Of a DNA stretch of 64,000 nt, positions 21,871 through 34,800 are shown one piece after another (within the stretch, counting starts at the first letter, position 1; each line of letters opens with the position of its first letter). The position numbers and the translations under genes are program-made. Below the pieces are notes generated by a model. That model saw only the letters and a list, made by a program, of their open reading frames with translations, did not search any database and was not told the DNA's origin. Source of the DNA: Erodium maritimum (Eukaryota; Streptophyta; Magnoliopsida; Geraniales; Geraniaceae); assembly GCA_963921825.1 (NCBI GenBank), contig OY997596.1, forward strand, positions 38,059,932 through 38,123,931. Direction: 5' to 3'.

Positions 21871-22096
21871 TTGGCAGTTCTTTAACACTACTTTTATTTT
21901 GATGTTTGATGGTGTATCCATTTTTCATCTGTTTTAATTTATAATATCAATCGTTTATCTGTCAAACAAAAAATATGCTACATAATATCATGCCAAAAAT
22001 TATAGAACTATATACATAATACCATGCTAAAAGTTACCGAAATAAAATACATTAAAAATGACAGACTACTATCCACAACGCTAGTGTGCCTGCGAA
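21871..22096. other. promoter/5' UTR region of the PHD gene
   Basis: Short AT-rich interval between the LINE remnant and the first coding exon of the PHD gene. No certain TATA box was picked out, although TATATACATAA occurs at about 22009. Confidence 0.35.
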
Positions 22097-25000
22097 ATGG
22101 AAGCCGGAAGTGATGGCGGCTGCACCCCGACGGCGTTCCTCGGCCGTGCCTGCTCCGGAGTCGGTGTCGAGAAGGTAATCCGTGCTCTCTTCCTCTTTGT
22201 TCGATTTTCCGATTCTGTGATTTGCAATCTGGGTGTTTGGGAATGATCGCTGTTGGAGTCGGCCGGGCCAGGGTCTGCCGCTCGTCGTGACCCCTACCCG
22301 TCAACCTTGTGTGTACTCATCTCCGGTGGGGCAACCAGTCGGTTTCGAATAGGCAGCTTTTGTAAAATTAGAAATGGTGGCTATCATTTAGGGTTTAAGG
22401 CATCTTACTTATTTCTAGCTTCATAGCAAGCTCTTCATTTTGCTTTCAGCAAACAGAGCTATGGTGTGCTTAAGACTAACAAAGCCAGTACAGCATTATG
22501 ATTGCTCAGGTCGTACAGGTTCAACATTTAATTGTATTGGCTCTGCCAAGCCAATACAAATAAACATGAGAGAATTTCATTGGGGCTATGATTTTGCTAG
22601 TTCTTTGATGTGATTGTATTTAGAAACCCTTACCGGATTGTGTTTTTCTCCACAGGACAAACCATGTGAGATATGTGGGAGTGAAAAGAATAAAGAATTG
22701 TTGATCTGCTGCTCTCAGTGCAATAGAACACGCGAGCACATGTATGATTTTCTCTCTCGTCATAAGTTCATTTCTTCTATATTTTTGGTGATATTCACTA
22801 CTCATTTATTCCTGAAAGAAAGACATATCTAGGTCTGATATATGTCATATGCTATCTTGATTGCAATATCTTTCATTCAATGTTAGCTGTAGACTCTAGC
22901 CTCATTCTTTTTTTTTCTTCCGTATAAAATCTTATTTTTTCTTGTTACTTCTATTTGACGCATGTTTCAATTAACAAGTTGTTTTTGTACGCATTAACAA
23001 TAATAAGAATTCTGTGACCCTACTAACATTCTCATTTTTAGCTATTGCATGAGAGTGCTGCTGCTGGAGGAGGTTCCTGATGTATGGTTTTGTGGTCAAT
23101 GCCTGTCCAGTAACGAAGGATCTACACTTGAAGGTGGTTTGAAGAAAGATTCTTCAAGGCCTCCATGTTTCAAGAGTAAAAAAAGTAATGGAACTGGCAA
23201 AATGAAGTTCATTTCTCCTGAAGAAGCTATCAAGTTATCGTCAGGAGCCATGAAACCTGTGCCCCCCAGAAGTAGTATTATGACAACAAATGATATGGCA
23301 TCCAAGTTCAGCACTCCTTTGCCCAGCAAGGTTGCCAAGCCAAAGTTTTCCCCACGAAAGGTAAAAGCAAGTCCTAGTTCGTATTCATCAGGATGTCTGA
23401 AGACCCCTCAAAAGGGACGTGAGCAAATCAGGCCTGTAACTAACAAACAACAATCTCATATTTTAAATGAGTTAGAAGGTAATATATTTCTCTCTTCTGC
23501 TGTCTAAAAGGTTATATCGACTAAGCAATGTGAAGGCAGAGCATGAATACCATAAGGTTTATAGTTTATACTACTAACTGCTTACGAAACTGAAAATAGG
23601 TTCCGCCTTAAACGTTAGAAATGTGAGAATTTTGGACTGGGCAAGTGAATGTGAAACTTGAGTCACATATTATATCATTATGTTGAAAAAAATATAGGGA
23701 TGTCCATCCAGTCCAACCGGACTGAAATTGAAATCTTTGGATTTTTAGGACTGGAACCTGACAGGACCTGGATTCTTGGGACCAAACTGGTTATACGCAA
23801 ATTTTCATGTCATGTCTTTTACTTTACAATTTGACAATTAAATTATTAATTACTTAATTCTAATGTTAATTAACTAAATAAATTTTCCCTAATTGTCTAA
23901 ATAAATAACTAAAATTGATTAACTTTACCCCAATGTATCTTACAGTTAGATATTTATTTTAAATACTTCAAAAACAAAAACTTCAGTCTTAAAACCTGGA
24001 ATCTAAAAACAAAAACTGCAGTCTTAAAACCTGGAATCTAAAATTTCATGGACTGAAGGTCAGACTGGTAGGTACCTGATCCAGATTGAAATGAGAGCGC
24101 ACCTTAATTATGATACACTTGTACTTTTTGGAGAGACCTTGTTAGTTAGCAGTCATATGGAAAAATATATAAAATTATCAGATACTCACCCATCAATTAA
24201 ATGCAGAATTTGTATGTTATTACCACATTTTTAATAAATGTTGTTTTTTGTAGCTGAACTATATATTGTTCAGTTTTATTACTTAAATTTTTTTTATCAA
24301 CATTTGGGATGTAGTGTATAGAAATTTGGAAAACATAGTTGGAGTGAATGTATGCACAATATTGGTTAAAATGAAGGATGTATAAGATATGATTTATCAG
24401 CTAGTACTATTGATTTGGTTTCAGTCAGATGTCTTGATTACTCCACTATAGATATATTCTAATCACTTAAACAATTGTTTTGGCATGTCTCAGAACCCAA
24501 GGCTATTGCAACCACTGTAAATGACTATATATGCAATGAGGGGGCATTATGTGGTAAAGAAACTGGCACGTATAATACCAACGTAGAGAAGGCCTCGTAT
24601 GGAGGTTCGTGTTCGAGTTCATCTTTAACCTTAATATATTCTCGTCCTGTTGTCAATTCAGACAATGGTGTGTATCTGGCTCTAGATACTTCTATTTTAG
24701 ATTAATATTATCATACCTTTCGCCCCAGATTGTGAACAAAATTTGAATAAAAACAATTTCTAAATGCTTTTGGTATTATATCTTTGTGCATGTGTATGTG
24801 GAGCAGGATTTCAATATCCTTTATGATTTATGTTTTAATTCGTCTTGCCATCCCTTAATTCACACATGTAAACTTAGGGATATGACTCTGGATGGCCTGG
24901 TCTGACTTCAGTCATCTGTAATATCATGTTTGTACAATGACTCACATGGAGATGAAAAATACCTCTATGTGATGGTGAAAGTTGCCCGTTTGTTGAGCCC

Positions 25001-27033
25001 GTCAGTAAAAAGAAGCTTGCATGTGAGGGAGAGACCTTTTAGTTGAGGACCCAAGTCCTCCCTTATATGTAGCCCAGTAATAAAAACTTAACATAAACTT
25101 TGTATTACATGTTTCCTGATCAACCGAATTTGTATTCTTTTTCGCAAATATGATGGTTGCAATTCATGCTATCTTTATTTTATGAGTGAGGTATCCTGTT
25201 TGCAGTTCCTAACCCATATATATATATGTGCTGATAGATGTTCATCAAACAATTCCTGAGTTCAAGAATCCTAACATTGAAGATATAGCTCCACTGAGTT
25301 TAAGTGCTTACCGTTATCTTGTCTATTGCCCTGCTCAAGATGTTACATGGAAGTGAGTAACCTTTCTGATTTTAGTCATACATAAACTATGATTTGACAT
25401 TTACCTTTGCTGGAATGATTATCAAGGGAATCAAGTTTGTGGTTTCAATTTCTTCATTCTTGTCATGATTGGTAATCTAGATAAAAGTATATGTTTTGAC
25501 TAGTTACTGATTAAGTAGTAAGTGGTTATCTCACTTATAGTTTAATTGTTCGAGTTAGTTATATGTATTTTGAAAATATGTTAAACCTTTAATTACAAAA
25601 CATGTAGGAGATGATAGTTTATGAGTTGGACTGGGTCTATAGCTTGAAACTTGGCATGTGGTTCGAGTTGTTAACAAATATTATATTCTGAGTACAGTAA
25701 ATTGATTCCCCCAACCCTCTATTTCCTTTTTTTAGAGGGGGTTTCAAGATTGATGGTGAATTTTATGATGGATTTTGGGGTAAACCTCCAATTAGAGTCC
25801 GGCGCAAAGCATATGATTTTTCAAAGACGATGTATCCAGTCCTTGAAGTTAAGCTTGTTCGTCGAGGCCCTCTATGGACAAATCTGTTTCATGGTGGTGA
25901 TCCTGATTTTTGTGATATTGGACTGTATTTCCTCCCTGGTAATTTGGAGAGGTTTGTCTTCACACCTATTGTTTGGGTCTTGGTATGTTTTTCCTTATTC
26001 TAGCTTTTATTTAATGGGCACAGCTTATGGCATTTATTTCCTATGAACTTGTAGATCCAAAAATAACCTAGCTCGCCTATTCGAACTCATGGAGATTCAT
26101 GATGTAGCAATGGAAACCTGTATCAATGGTGTGGAGTTGCTTATATTCACATGTTCAAAGCTACATGTGAACTCAGAGAGTGAGTTATCTTGCTTGTGTA
26201 ACATTCTTCTCTACTTATGTTTGGCTTCCACTTCCCATAAATAATAAGACACGTGGAGATTCAGGATTTGATTCACCTTTAAAAAAAATTCACCTCTGTA
26301 TAGATACTGTTTATCATACTCATGCCTTCTGGCATCTTACTGTTTTTATTTTTTTGAACGGGCATCTTAATGTCTGATGCAACTGTCAGCTCTTAGCACG
26401 CATGAATTACGAATAATGTCTTTCTATGAGTTCAGTATAACATTGAGCACAAGCAGAGTAAGTTTACTAAATTTTTGCAGAGTCAAATGGGACATTCGTT
26501 TTGGGATGGAGGGAGCATCTCATGTCTAACTGTCTAAGTAGGCTCTATTGTAAAAAACTTAGTTTGGTTTCAAACAGCACACTGTTGTGTATGTTTTTTT
26601 TTCATGTCGTAAAGCTGTTGATTATGTTCCCAAAGTGTTGGTAACTGAAATAGTGACTATGACTACAGTGTTGATAGATGGTGAGAAGAAGAGATTTCTC
26701 TGGGGAGTCTTCTGCCCTGGAGCGGCTAAAGAGAAACCCACTGACTGCTCTTCCCCAGTTGAAGGTAATGATGCTTATGGCGAAGACATGGACATGGACA
26801 TGGAAATTGATATGGTCGGTGGAGTGATGGTGGGAAGTGTTGATGTGTGTGCTCCATCCACAAGATGCTGTGTTGAAACCACCTTGCAGTTGCAGCGGAG
26901 GCCTGACTTAACTGATTCAACAAAGTCTACTATTGAGCAGCAGCGGGTGAAACTAGAATGTGAGTTAGGTGTGCAGAACATGGATGTTCCTCCTGGTTTT
27001 GAAAAGATGTCAAGGCAGAAAGTCATGGATTAA
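22097..27033 (+). CDS. PHD-finger protein of the AIPP2-like family (8 exons, 528 aa)
   Basis: Coding exons as I read them: 22097-22174, 22656-22741, 23042-23478, 24494-24667, 25238-25352, 25736-25951, 26055-26179 and 26678-27033. All seven introns are GT-AG and the 1587 coding bases give 528 residues with no stop. A PHD finger spans residues 30-75 with ligands C30, C33, C45, C48, H54, C57, C72 and C75; the motif EHIYCMR is created only across the second splice. A basic, Ser/Pro-rich linker follows. Residues about 259-422 form the C-terminal domain typical of plant AIPP2/PAIPP2-type proteins (WKGGF near its start, GVELLIF, and FLWGVF at 417-422), which has been described as SPOC-like. The tail is acidic (repeated Met-Asp) and ends with a PPGFEK motif. 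In Arabidopsis, AIPP2-type proteins work with a BAH protein that reads H3K27me3 and with the phosphatase CPL2 to repress transcription; this role is inferred by family. An acceptor at 26669 would add three residues. Exon 1 is the least certain part. Confidence 0.82.
23690..24090. repeat. MITE-like debris with short tandem repeat in intron 3
   Basis: Intron 3 of the PHD gene contains a segment opening GGGATGTCCATCCAGTCC and, near 23975-24050, two tandem copies of about 35 bp (core AACCTGGAATCTAAAA). The opening resembles hAT-type GGGTGTCCA ends, but no matching opposite end or duplication was confirmed. Confidence 0.35.
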
Positions 27034-28065
27034 GATCCTCCTAGCCCTATGGAGGAAGTAAAGAGCTCTGTAAAACCTGAGAAGATGGATGTGTGTAGAA
27101 GAAACATACTAGTTGACCCCGCAGTTGAAATCTGAAATCAACTCATATATTGTTGTATAGGGCGTGAAAAACAAATCACCACCCTCAAGTGTAACACGTC
27201 TATACCTTAACCAACTTTTAATTACACAATCACCAAGATGCGATGAAAAGGCTCGATGTGCCATATATCTAGATCTGCAGTGGTTGGCTGGGATGAACAC
27301 CGAATGGCTCCATCTTTTTTCTTTAATTTCTCGGAAGATAGATCTGGTATTTTTGTAAGTAGATCGTCATTAGACACTAATGTGATGTAAAAGCGTAATC
27401 CTTCTGAGGTAACTGGAATTGAGTTTAAGTGAATTGTCTCGTAACATTTAATCGTAACCAACTTTTGTTTTACTCCATCTAAGAGCATCTACATAGAGTG
27501 TAGCTAGTGGTTAAATCTTACAACGAGGTAGGAAGGGTGATAGGAAGGAGTGGTTTGAGAACTTAAGAGATCATGTTTAATTTGTTCTTGAGCTACCCCT
27601 CGCTAATGAGTGGTAGAGAGAAAAAATAATAAAATAATAGATGATGAGGAGAGAGTGTGTAACTAGTTGTTAAATCTTGCAACGAGGTAGGAGGGGTAAT
27701 AGTAGGGGTGACCAATTTTCACCAAATTAATTGAAACCAACCAGAACCGTTCGACACCGGCACCGGAATCACCAGCACTGGAATAACCATAGTCGGCGAC
27801 GGTGAAAAAATGGAGGACCAGAGACTTTTCGGTTGGTGTCCGGTGACGTGTCTTGCCAACCGCCAATTAATCGGGTAAAAACCCGTATCGGAACATAATA
27901 TACCTGTCTAACTTTATCGTCGATGTTTTTGTAATTTTTTGTCGTGTGCGTGATAACAAGAGGTAGAAGACGATGTTTATGATGGGCTAGGGATTTGAAT
28001 AGTTGATGATAAGTTTTGGAAGCTCATAAAACAAATAAGAAATGAAGCCTACAAACACTACACCA
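27034..28065. other. 3' UTR of the PHD gene and MITE fragments
   Basis: The first few hundred bases after the stop are probably 3' UTR. From 27484 a GAGCATCTACATAGAGTG phrase opens a segment like the GAGCATCTCCA family of plant MITEs, and a 45-bp stretch with GTTAAATCTTGCAACGAGGT is present twice (27505-27550 and 27665-27710). At about 27710 a TAGGGGTGACCAATTTTC phrase resembles a hAT end without a partner. Confidence 0.4.
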
Positions 28066-28326
28066 ACTTTTATCTTCTGCTATAAGACCCTTTCCATGGC
28101 GTCGTAGAAATTACGTTCTTCTGCGACGCCATACTATGACGTCGTAGAGAAACTCATATATTGCGACACCATAGTATGACGTCGTAGAGAAACACATGTA
28201 TTGCGACGCCATAGTATGATGTCGTAGAGGGAGTAACTTCTACGACGGTATACTTATAGCATCGTAGAAGTTATACTCTTTGGGTGAGGGGAGAACGAGA
28301 GTCTGAGAAATCTTGCTAGAGATGTT
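28066..28326. mobile_element. CACTA (En/Spm-like) terminal fragment
   Basis: The segment begins CACTACACCAACTTTT, the diagnostic CACTA end. It is followed by at least four subterminal repeats in both orientations with the core GACGTCGTAGAG or GCGACGCCATAGTATG, a hallmark of En/Spm-like elements where the transposase binds. The fragment stops where the outer copia LTR begins. The opposite CACTA end was not found in the window. Confidence 0.6.
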
Positions 28327-29020
28327 TGTAATTCTGGTTACGTGTGATGACAAGATGTCACTAAAGATGTTATGACGTGTTTATTGACATCTTGCACTAT
28401 TAATGAAAAGATAAGAACTAATCAACACAGATTCATGCATGAAGGACACATAGGTTTGGTTATCCAACTCAGTACATCATACCTACGTCTGGGGGCACTC
28501 TGCCAGTGAAAATGTTTTCACTATAAAGTAATCAAACAACATACAAGTTATCATATCACCAAACCAACCATGTGCTATTATTACAATGACAAACCTAAAT
28601 CAGAGACTCCCCCTGACCCTGAGATCCCATCTCAGTCCCACTCTTTGAGCTCCAACAGTCTCAGATTGCTCTTATTCTTCAATGTTTGTTGTGACTCTTG
28701 CATGGCCATCATTTTGCTCTGCTACTAGATCAATCACTGATCCAAGTATGAGCATATAACGTTCTCCTCTAGTTTATTTCATTTCGAGCTCATGCAATAT
28801 GCATAGGAATTTCAATTCATAAACTAAAGATCATGAACTGTCCTCCACGGACTTGCACTTACGAATCTTGCTCTCGATATAGACTTCTAGTTCTGCAAAA
28901 GATTCTAGACGAGCTTGAATGTGTATCTTGATATTTATAGCACTACTCACCTTGTATCGTGACTCCCAGGGTTTTCTTAACCCCTAGAGTCATGATCATG
29001 GTGAATCTCTGTGTTTCCTT
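28327..29020 (-). repeat. outer copia 3' LTR, left part
   Basis: Matches the first 690 bases of the LTR at 57900-58850, starting TGTAATTCTGGTTACGTG. It ends at 29020 with TCCTT, the target duplication of the inner copia, and resumes at 49334. Confidence 0.9.
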
Positions 29021-29570
29021 TGTTGGGTCTCGAGGTCGTGGACAAAAGAAACACAATACACATCGAAATTAACCACGAATGACTCAACGGGAAGCTACCA
29101 AATATGGAAGAACAAAGCTGAATATTCAGCAAAAGTTTGTGTACATCACCTTCTAGTTTTGATGAGAATTGAGAAGAGAAAACATCAAACTTTAAATGGC
29201 TTGAGCCCCTTGGACGCCTACGTATCCTTAACGGAATCAAAGCCAACATAGTTCTTGAGTTTGTAGACTTAAGAACATGCAACAATGAAGCTTGCTTTTC
29301 TTGGGGTGTTCGGCCAAGGTGGGAGAAAAAGATAAAGTTGTGGTCAATATTTCTCAAGCCTTGCATGTAATGAATTGTCAACACTCTTGCATGGAGAGTT
29401 AAGTGGAAGAGGTCATCTCACTTAAACTCCATCAAGTTGCCAAGTGTTCATGCTAATTGCATGATAGACTTAATAAACTAACAAGGTTTATCAAGTAGTG
29501 GAAATTGGGTCCTACTAATTTTTGACCAACAAGACTACTTGATCAAAGCAAGATCTTTGGTTCTTGTTAG

Positions 29571-30291
29571 TAGGGGTGTCCAAAATTAATCCGGAAACCG
29601 ACCCACCCGGTCAATCCGGACCAACCGGCCCCATTGGGCCTAGCCCCATGGGTTGTGGGGGCGGTACCGGTTCTCTAAAAGCTTGATCCGGAGTGAATGG
29701 GCCCGGGCCCGGGTTGAAAGTTTTAAAACCGCATGAACCCGACCCACCCGGTCATAACTCATAAGCCTTAATGGCCCTTGGCCCTTAAACATTTAATTAA
29801 TATGCTAATACTATAGTAGACTACCGTTGTACCGCACACGACACAAAGGGCTTATCCTACTTTCCTTGGAAATTGAGGGCTGTAAAGAAGCCATGTCGGC
29901 GCCGCATGCGTGCAACTCTTCTTCTTCCTCTATTCATTTCGAGGCTTCCTGTGGGTACTGAGTAGATTTATTCACTTTTGACTTGTGTGTGTATATAGAT
30001 TTATTCACATTCTTCTATTGTTACTGTCAATAGTTTTTAATGGTTTTTTGGCCAATGATTTTTTTTTTGAAATTATATTGTGTTACTGTCAATGTATTAA
30101 TTTGATCATTTTTAAGCAATTCGGGTGGATCGGTCCAACCCGGTGAACCGGCCCATAATTCATACGGGTGGGTTCAAAAGTCTCTTTTTGGGCCTGGGGC
30201 CGGGAATGGGTTATTTTTTTCGGACCCGGTCACTCCGGGCCGGTTCCAAAATTTAGCCATGGGGCCGGGGCCCGGCCCATGGACACCCCTA
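29571..30291. mobile_element. hAT-type element, 721 bp
   Basis: Ends are inverted repeats TAGGGGTGTCC and GGACACCCCTA, and the flanks carry a perfect 8-bp duplication CTTGTTAG (29563-29570 and 30292-30299), which is diagnostic of hAT. The inner copia's other LTR lacks this stretch, giving a clean empty site. The interior is GC-rich near both ends (CCGGCCC and GGGCCCGGGCC phrases) and AT-rich in the centre and has no coding capacity. Confidence 0.95.
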
Positions 30292-30462
30292 CTTGTTAGG
30301 CCTAAGCTATATGGCTCGTTCATGGGCCTCTCCAAGAAAGCCCATGCTGAGCCATCATGTCCTAGCCTGTCCACTATGACAATTCTCGACACGACTCCCT
30401 CCAAGACAAGCTACGTTGTATTCTTATCGAGTTACAAACCTTTGGTGTGACCCTTAGGTCTA

Positions 30463-30575
30463 GGGTAAATTACGTTGACATACCCCGAACTATACACGTT
30501 TAACGATTTACTACCCCAATGTTTATTCATAACAATTATCTATCTCGAACTAATCATTAATTACGTCGTTACCCC
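30463..30575. repeat. MULE left terminal inverted repeat
   Basis: About 113 bp ending near ACGTCGTTACCCC. It pairs with 44034-44113 and, beyond the copia solo LTR, with about 42315-42347, at roughly 88 percent identity by eye. Confidence 0.88.
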
Positions 30576-30919
30576 CTTTCCATCCATGGTTGTTCAGTTT
30601 TTTTATAAAAAGACAAAAATGCCCTCAATTGTTATCCAGATTTACACCCTTATACCATTTGATTCAAAAATAAATAAATTATCATTCAAATATGTTTTTT
30701 ATTTTTATTAAATCAACAATAAATGTTTTTTTTATTAATTTTAAAATCTGATTTAATTTTTTATGGAATCTTTTATTTCTAAAATAATAAATTATTAAAT
30801 ATATAAAAAAAAATCATAAAATTTTGTAAAATTAGTTTTTTTATTTATTTATTTTTTAATAACTTTAATAATTATCTCTTAAAATAATTTATTAATTCTA
30901 AAAATTAATTATTGAATAA

Positions 30920-30974
<55 letters not shown>

Positions 30975-31414
30975 AATTTTTTGTTATTACTTTTTAACAA
31001 CATGTTAATCCTTTTTATCTACATTTGTTTTGTTCAATTATTTTTTTGTTTAAATTCTTTTTTTATTGCAACTGTTCATCTTCTTCGCGGACTGAGGCAC
31101 CAAAATTGGCTTGCAAGTGAATTAAAGATCAACCAAACCTGCAATTATTTGGTGATCGGAACACCTGTACTTGTTTTGATCGGAGACAAAACCAACAGAA
31201 CACAGAACCTGCACCTGATCTGGCTCCCGAGAAAAGAAATACTTGTGCCCAAATCTGGTTTGTTCCCGCAGCCCCAGAGCAGATGAGCAACAACCAGAGA
31301 TCCTCTATTTAACCGATCAGACACCGATCAAGAAAACGATTGCCTGACTAGTGCAACGGGAGAAGGGGATTTCGGCACAATAATGGAACCGCGATGCGAA
31401 CGATCTGTAGGTCG
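30576..31414. other. MULE interior, left part, with (AT)n microsatellite
   Basis: Very AT-rich up to about 31070, including an uninterrupted (TA)n run of about 48 bases at 30923-30970. From about 31080 to 31414 the composition becomes ordinary, with short frames such as one rich in Asn and Thr. I recognise no captured gene. Confidence 0.6.
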
Positions 31415-31419
31415 TCCTC

Positions 31420-31880
31420 TGTCAAGAGCTTAGAATGCTCTTGAGGTTTTGAATTGACAACAAAAGGAACTTTGATTGATAAAGGTTGAAGATAGCGCTC
31501 TTACAAACAAGATACAATCTCACTACTATCAAGAACTACCTCTTCTAAGCTAAAACTAACGAGTTCAAATTCATGCTTCACCCTAGGAATTATAATACTA
31601 TAAATAGATGGACACAGACACGAGAAATGAGTCCTGGTGACAACCTCAACAATTGGCTATGTTCTCTGCAACCTTGGCTTCAGACGCGGGAGGAAGACGA
31701 CGGACTGAAACCCTTGACTTTGGCCGCCACTCGACAGCTACCACGTGCCGCTTCCACAAAAGAGCAACACTTCTACTCGCTGACAAAACGCACCGTGTCA
31801 ACTTATCTCAGTTAAGTGAAACGGTGCGTTGCACCTATCTTCTACCTTCGAACTTGCTTGGCTAACAAGCAATCGTGACA
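31420..31880 (-). repeat. chromovirus 3' LTR
   Basis: 461 bp, TG...CA ends, about 94 percent identical by eye to 36647-37106. Confidence 0.95.
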
Positions 31881-34800
31881 ATGCACCCTCCAGTAGTAGG
31901 CTTGTCCTCAAGCCTGAATCTTCGCGATCTAGTCCGGAAACACGCCGCGGATGAAGGAGGCATCTTCCCAGGCCGCGTCCTCAGAAGCTGATCGGTCCCA
32001 ACGAATGAGGTATTGGGTCATGGCTGCGTTGTTGCGTCTGATAATCCGAGTCTCCAAAATGGCCGCTGGGTGGAGCTTGAGGCGACCTTCCTCCGTCGTG
32101 TCTGGGAGCGATGCCACCAATTTGTTCTTGTGGCCAAGTTGCTTCTTCAACAACGAGACATGAAAAACAGGGTGGATTTTGGACTCTGTTGGCAACAGTA
32201 GACGATAAGCCATTGCGCCCAATTTTTCGGTGATTTGGAATGGTCTGTAATATCGTGCGGCGATCTTCATAGATTTCCTTAGGTTGACTGAATTCTGGCG
32301 GTACGGATGGAGTTTCAGATAAACCCAGTCGCCGACGTCAAATGACCTCTCACACCTGTGTTTGTCCGCTTGCGACTTCATACGGTGTTGGGCCTTGCGT
32401 AAATTTTCCTGTATCAACTTAGACAGCTCTTCCCGTGTCCTGACAAATTGCTCTACGGCCGGGACATTGGATGATTCGCTAGCCATGCCAAACAGAGGAG
32501 GACCATATCCATATAAGGCCTCGAATGGGGACAACCCAAGCGATGAATGGAAGCTCGAATTATACCAATATTCTGCCAGAGTCAGCCATTGCACCCATTT
32601 CTTTGGTGTTTGATGATTCATTGCTCGAATGAAATTTTCGAGGCACTGGTTAACCTGCTCTGTTTGCTCGTCCGCTGCGGGTGATAGGAGGTCGAGAGCT
32701 TCAATTGGACACCCACTCGCCGAAATAAATCCGACCAGAAGTTGCTGAGGAATAGCCTATCCCGGTCAGATACGATGTCCTGTGGTAAACCATGGAGTTT
32801 GAAGACCATGTCAAATAATAGCTTCCCCAAAGTCGCTGCCATGTAAGCATGTCGGAGAGGTATAAAATGAGCGTACTTTAAGAACCTGTCTACGATCACC
32901 CAAATAATATCAAACCCATCCGAGAGTGGCAACCCTTCTATGAAATCCATGGAGATTTGTGTCCAGGGTTGGGAACGTATAACAAGTGGTTGTAGCTGCC
33001 CCGTCGATGCCAATGTCCCATCCTTGCAGCGTTGGCATGTGTCACATTCTGCTACGAACTTCTGAATATCCTTGGCCATGTGCGGCCAAAAGAAATAGCG
33101 TTGGATGCGCTTCGTGGTAGCCAGGACGCCTGAATGACCACCCAAGCCCGTATCATGGAAGAAGATCATGATGTCCTCCCTGACACCCTTGCTACGCCCC
33201 ATCCAAATCTTCCCATTAAGGAGGAGCATACCATGGCGCGTTGAGTAATTTGGAGCTGAATCTGGGGATAACACCAATCGGACGAACAAGCCATCTATTT
33301 CCTCATCTTCCTCGTAGCTCTCAAGTACTTCAGTAATCCAAACCGGAAGGAGAGTTGATAATGCGCTCAAAGATTCAGCTAGTAACCTGGAAAGGGCGTC
33401 GGTAGCTCTGTTTTCACGACCTTTCTTGTACTCAACCGAGTAATCCAAGCCCATTAGTTTCGACAACCATTTCTGTTGGTAAGTTGTACCAAGGCGTTGC
33501 TCCAGTAAATACTTCAAGCTCTGTTGGTCCGTTCTGATCACAAACGGGGACTGAGAAATGTAGTGACGCCATTTTTGGATGCAGGCAACGATGGCCATCA
33601 ATTCTTTTTTGTATGTGATCAGGGCTTTATTGAGATCACCCAATTCCTTACTCATGTAAGCAACGGGACGACCAGATTGCATCATCACACCTCCAATACC
33701 CGAGTCTGAGGCATCCGCTTCGATGATGAACGGTTTAGTGAAGTTTGGTAGGGCTAGGACCGACGTTCACGACATCGCTATCTTTAAAGCTTCAAAGCTT
33801 CTCTGTGCCTCCGGGGACCAAATGAATGCATTGTGCTTAAGAAGATTGGAGAGAGGTCGTGCCAGAGACCCATAACCTTTGACAAATGTGCGGTAGTACC
33901 CAGTTAAGCCGAGGAACCCACGTAACGCTTTAAGCGATCCAGGAGTTGGCCAAGCCCTCATTGCCTCTAGTTTTTCATGGCCAGTCGCGACACCTTCGCC
34001 CGTGATGATATGGCCCAAATACGCAATACGTTCTTGAGCAAATTCGCACTTTGAGAGCTTCGCTAAGAGGCTCTGTTCGCGGAGTGTCGTAAGGATGATG
34101 CGCAAATGCCTCAGATGGTCCTCCCAGGAAGCGCTGTAGACAAGTGTATCGTCAAAGAAGACCAGCGCGAAACGTCTGAGGTATGGACTTAGCACTTGAT
34201 TCATCAGTGCTTGGAAGCTCGCCGGAGCGTTTGTCAACCCAAATGGCATTACGCGAAACTCGTAGTGGCCTTTGTGTGTGCGAAACACAGTCTTATACTC
34301 CTTCCCCTCCTCTAATCGTGTTTGATGGTAACCAGAACGAAGATCGATCTTCAAAAAGCACCTCATGCCTTGCAGTTCATCAAGTAACTCGTCGATCGTT
34401 GGAATGGGAAATTTGTCCTTCACCGTTTGGTCGTTCAATTGACGGTAATCGACGCACATCGCCAAAACCCATCCTTCTTCTTAACCAATATCACTGGAAA
34501 AGAGTAGGGGCTCCGACTCTCTTGAATGACTCCGGCAGCTAGCATTTCGTCCACAATTTTTTCAATAGCGTTCTTTTGTTGGAAGCTCTGACGATAAGGG
34601 CGGATCGATGGTGGTGTGGAACCTAGAAGAAGAGGAATGCGATGATCATGTGCCCGCCGGGGAGGAAGTGAAGTTGGTTATGCAAATACATCATTGAACT
34701 CCGATAACAGAGGCTGGAGGCCGAGACATGGCATGGGCTGCAAGGCATCGCCTTCGAGGGAAAAAAACTTGTCCTAAATACAAGGACTCCACTTGTTCGA

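Noticed and set aside
26470-26677. Last exon of the PHD gene starting at the AG before 26482
   Set aside because: The frame from that acceptor leads into a different protein with a stop and loses the conserved FLWGVF motif; the acceptor at 26677 keeps family spacing.
30923-30970. (AT)n run as an origin or regulatory element
   Set aside because: A plain microsatellite in AT-rich MULE interior; nothing else supports a function.
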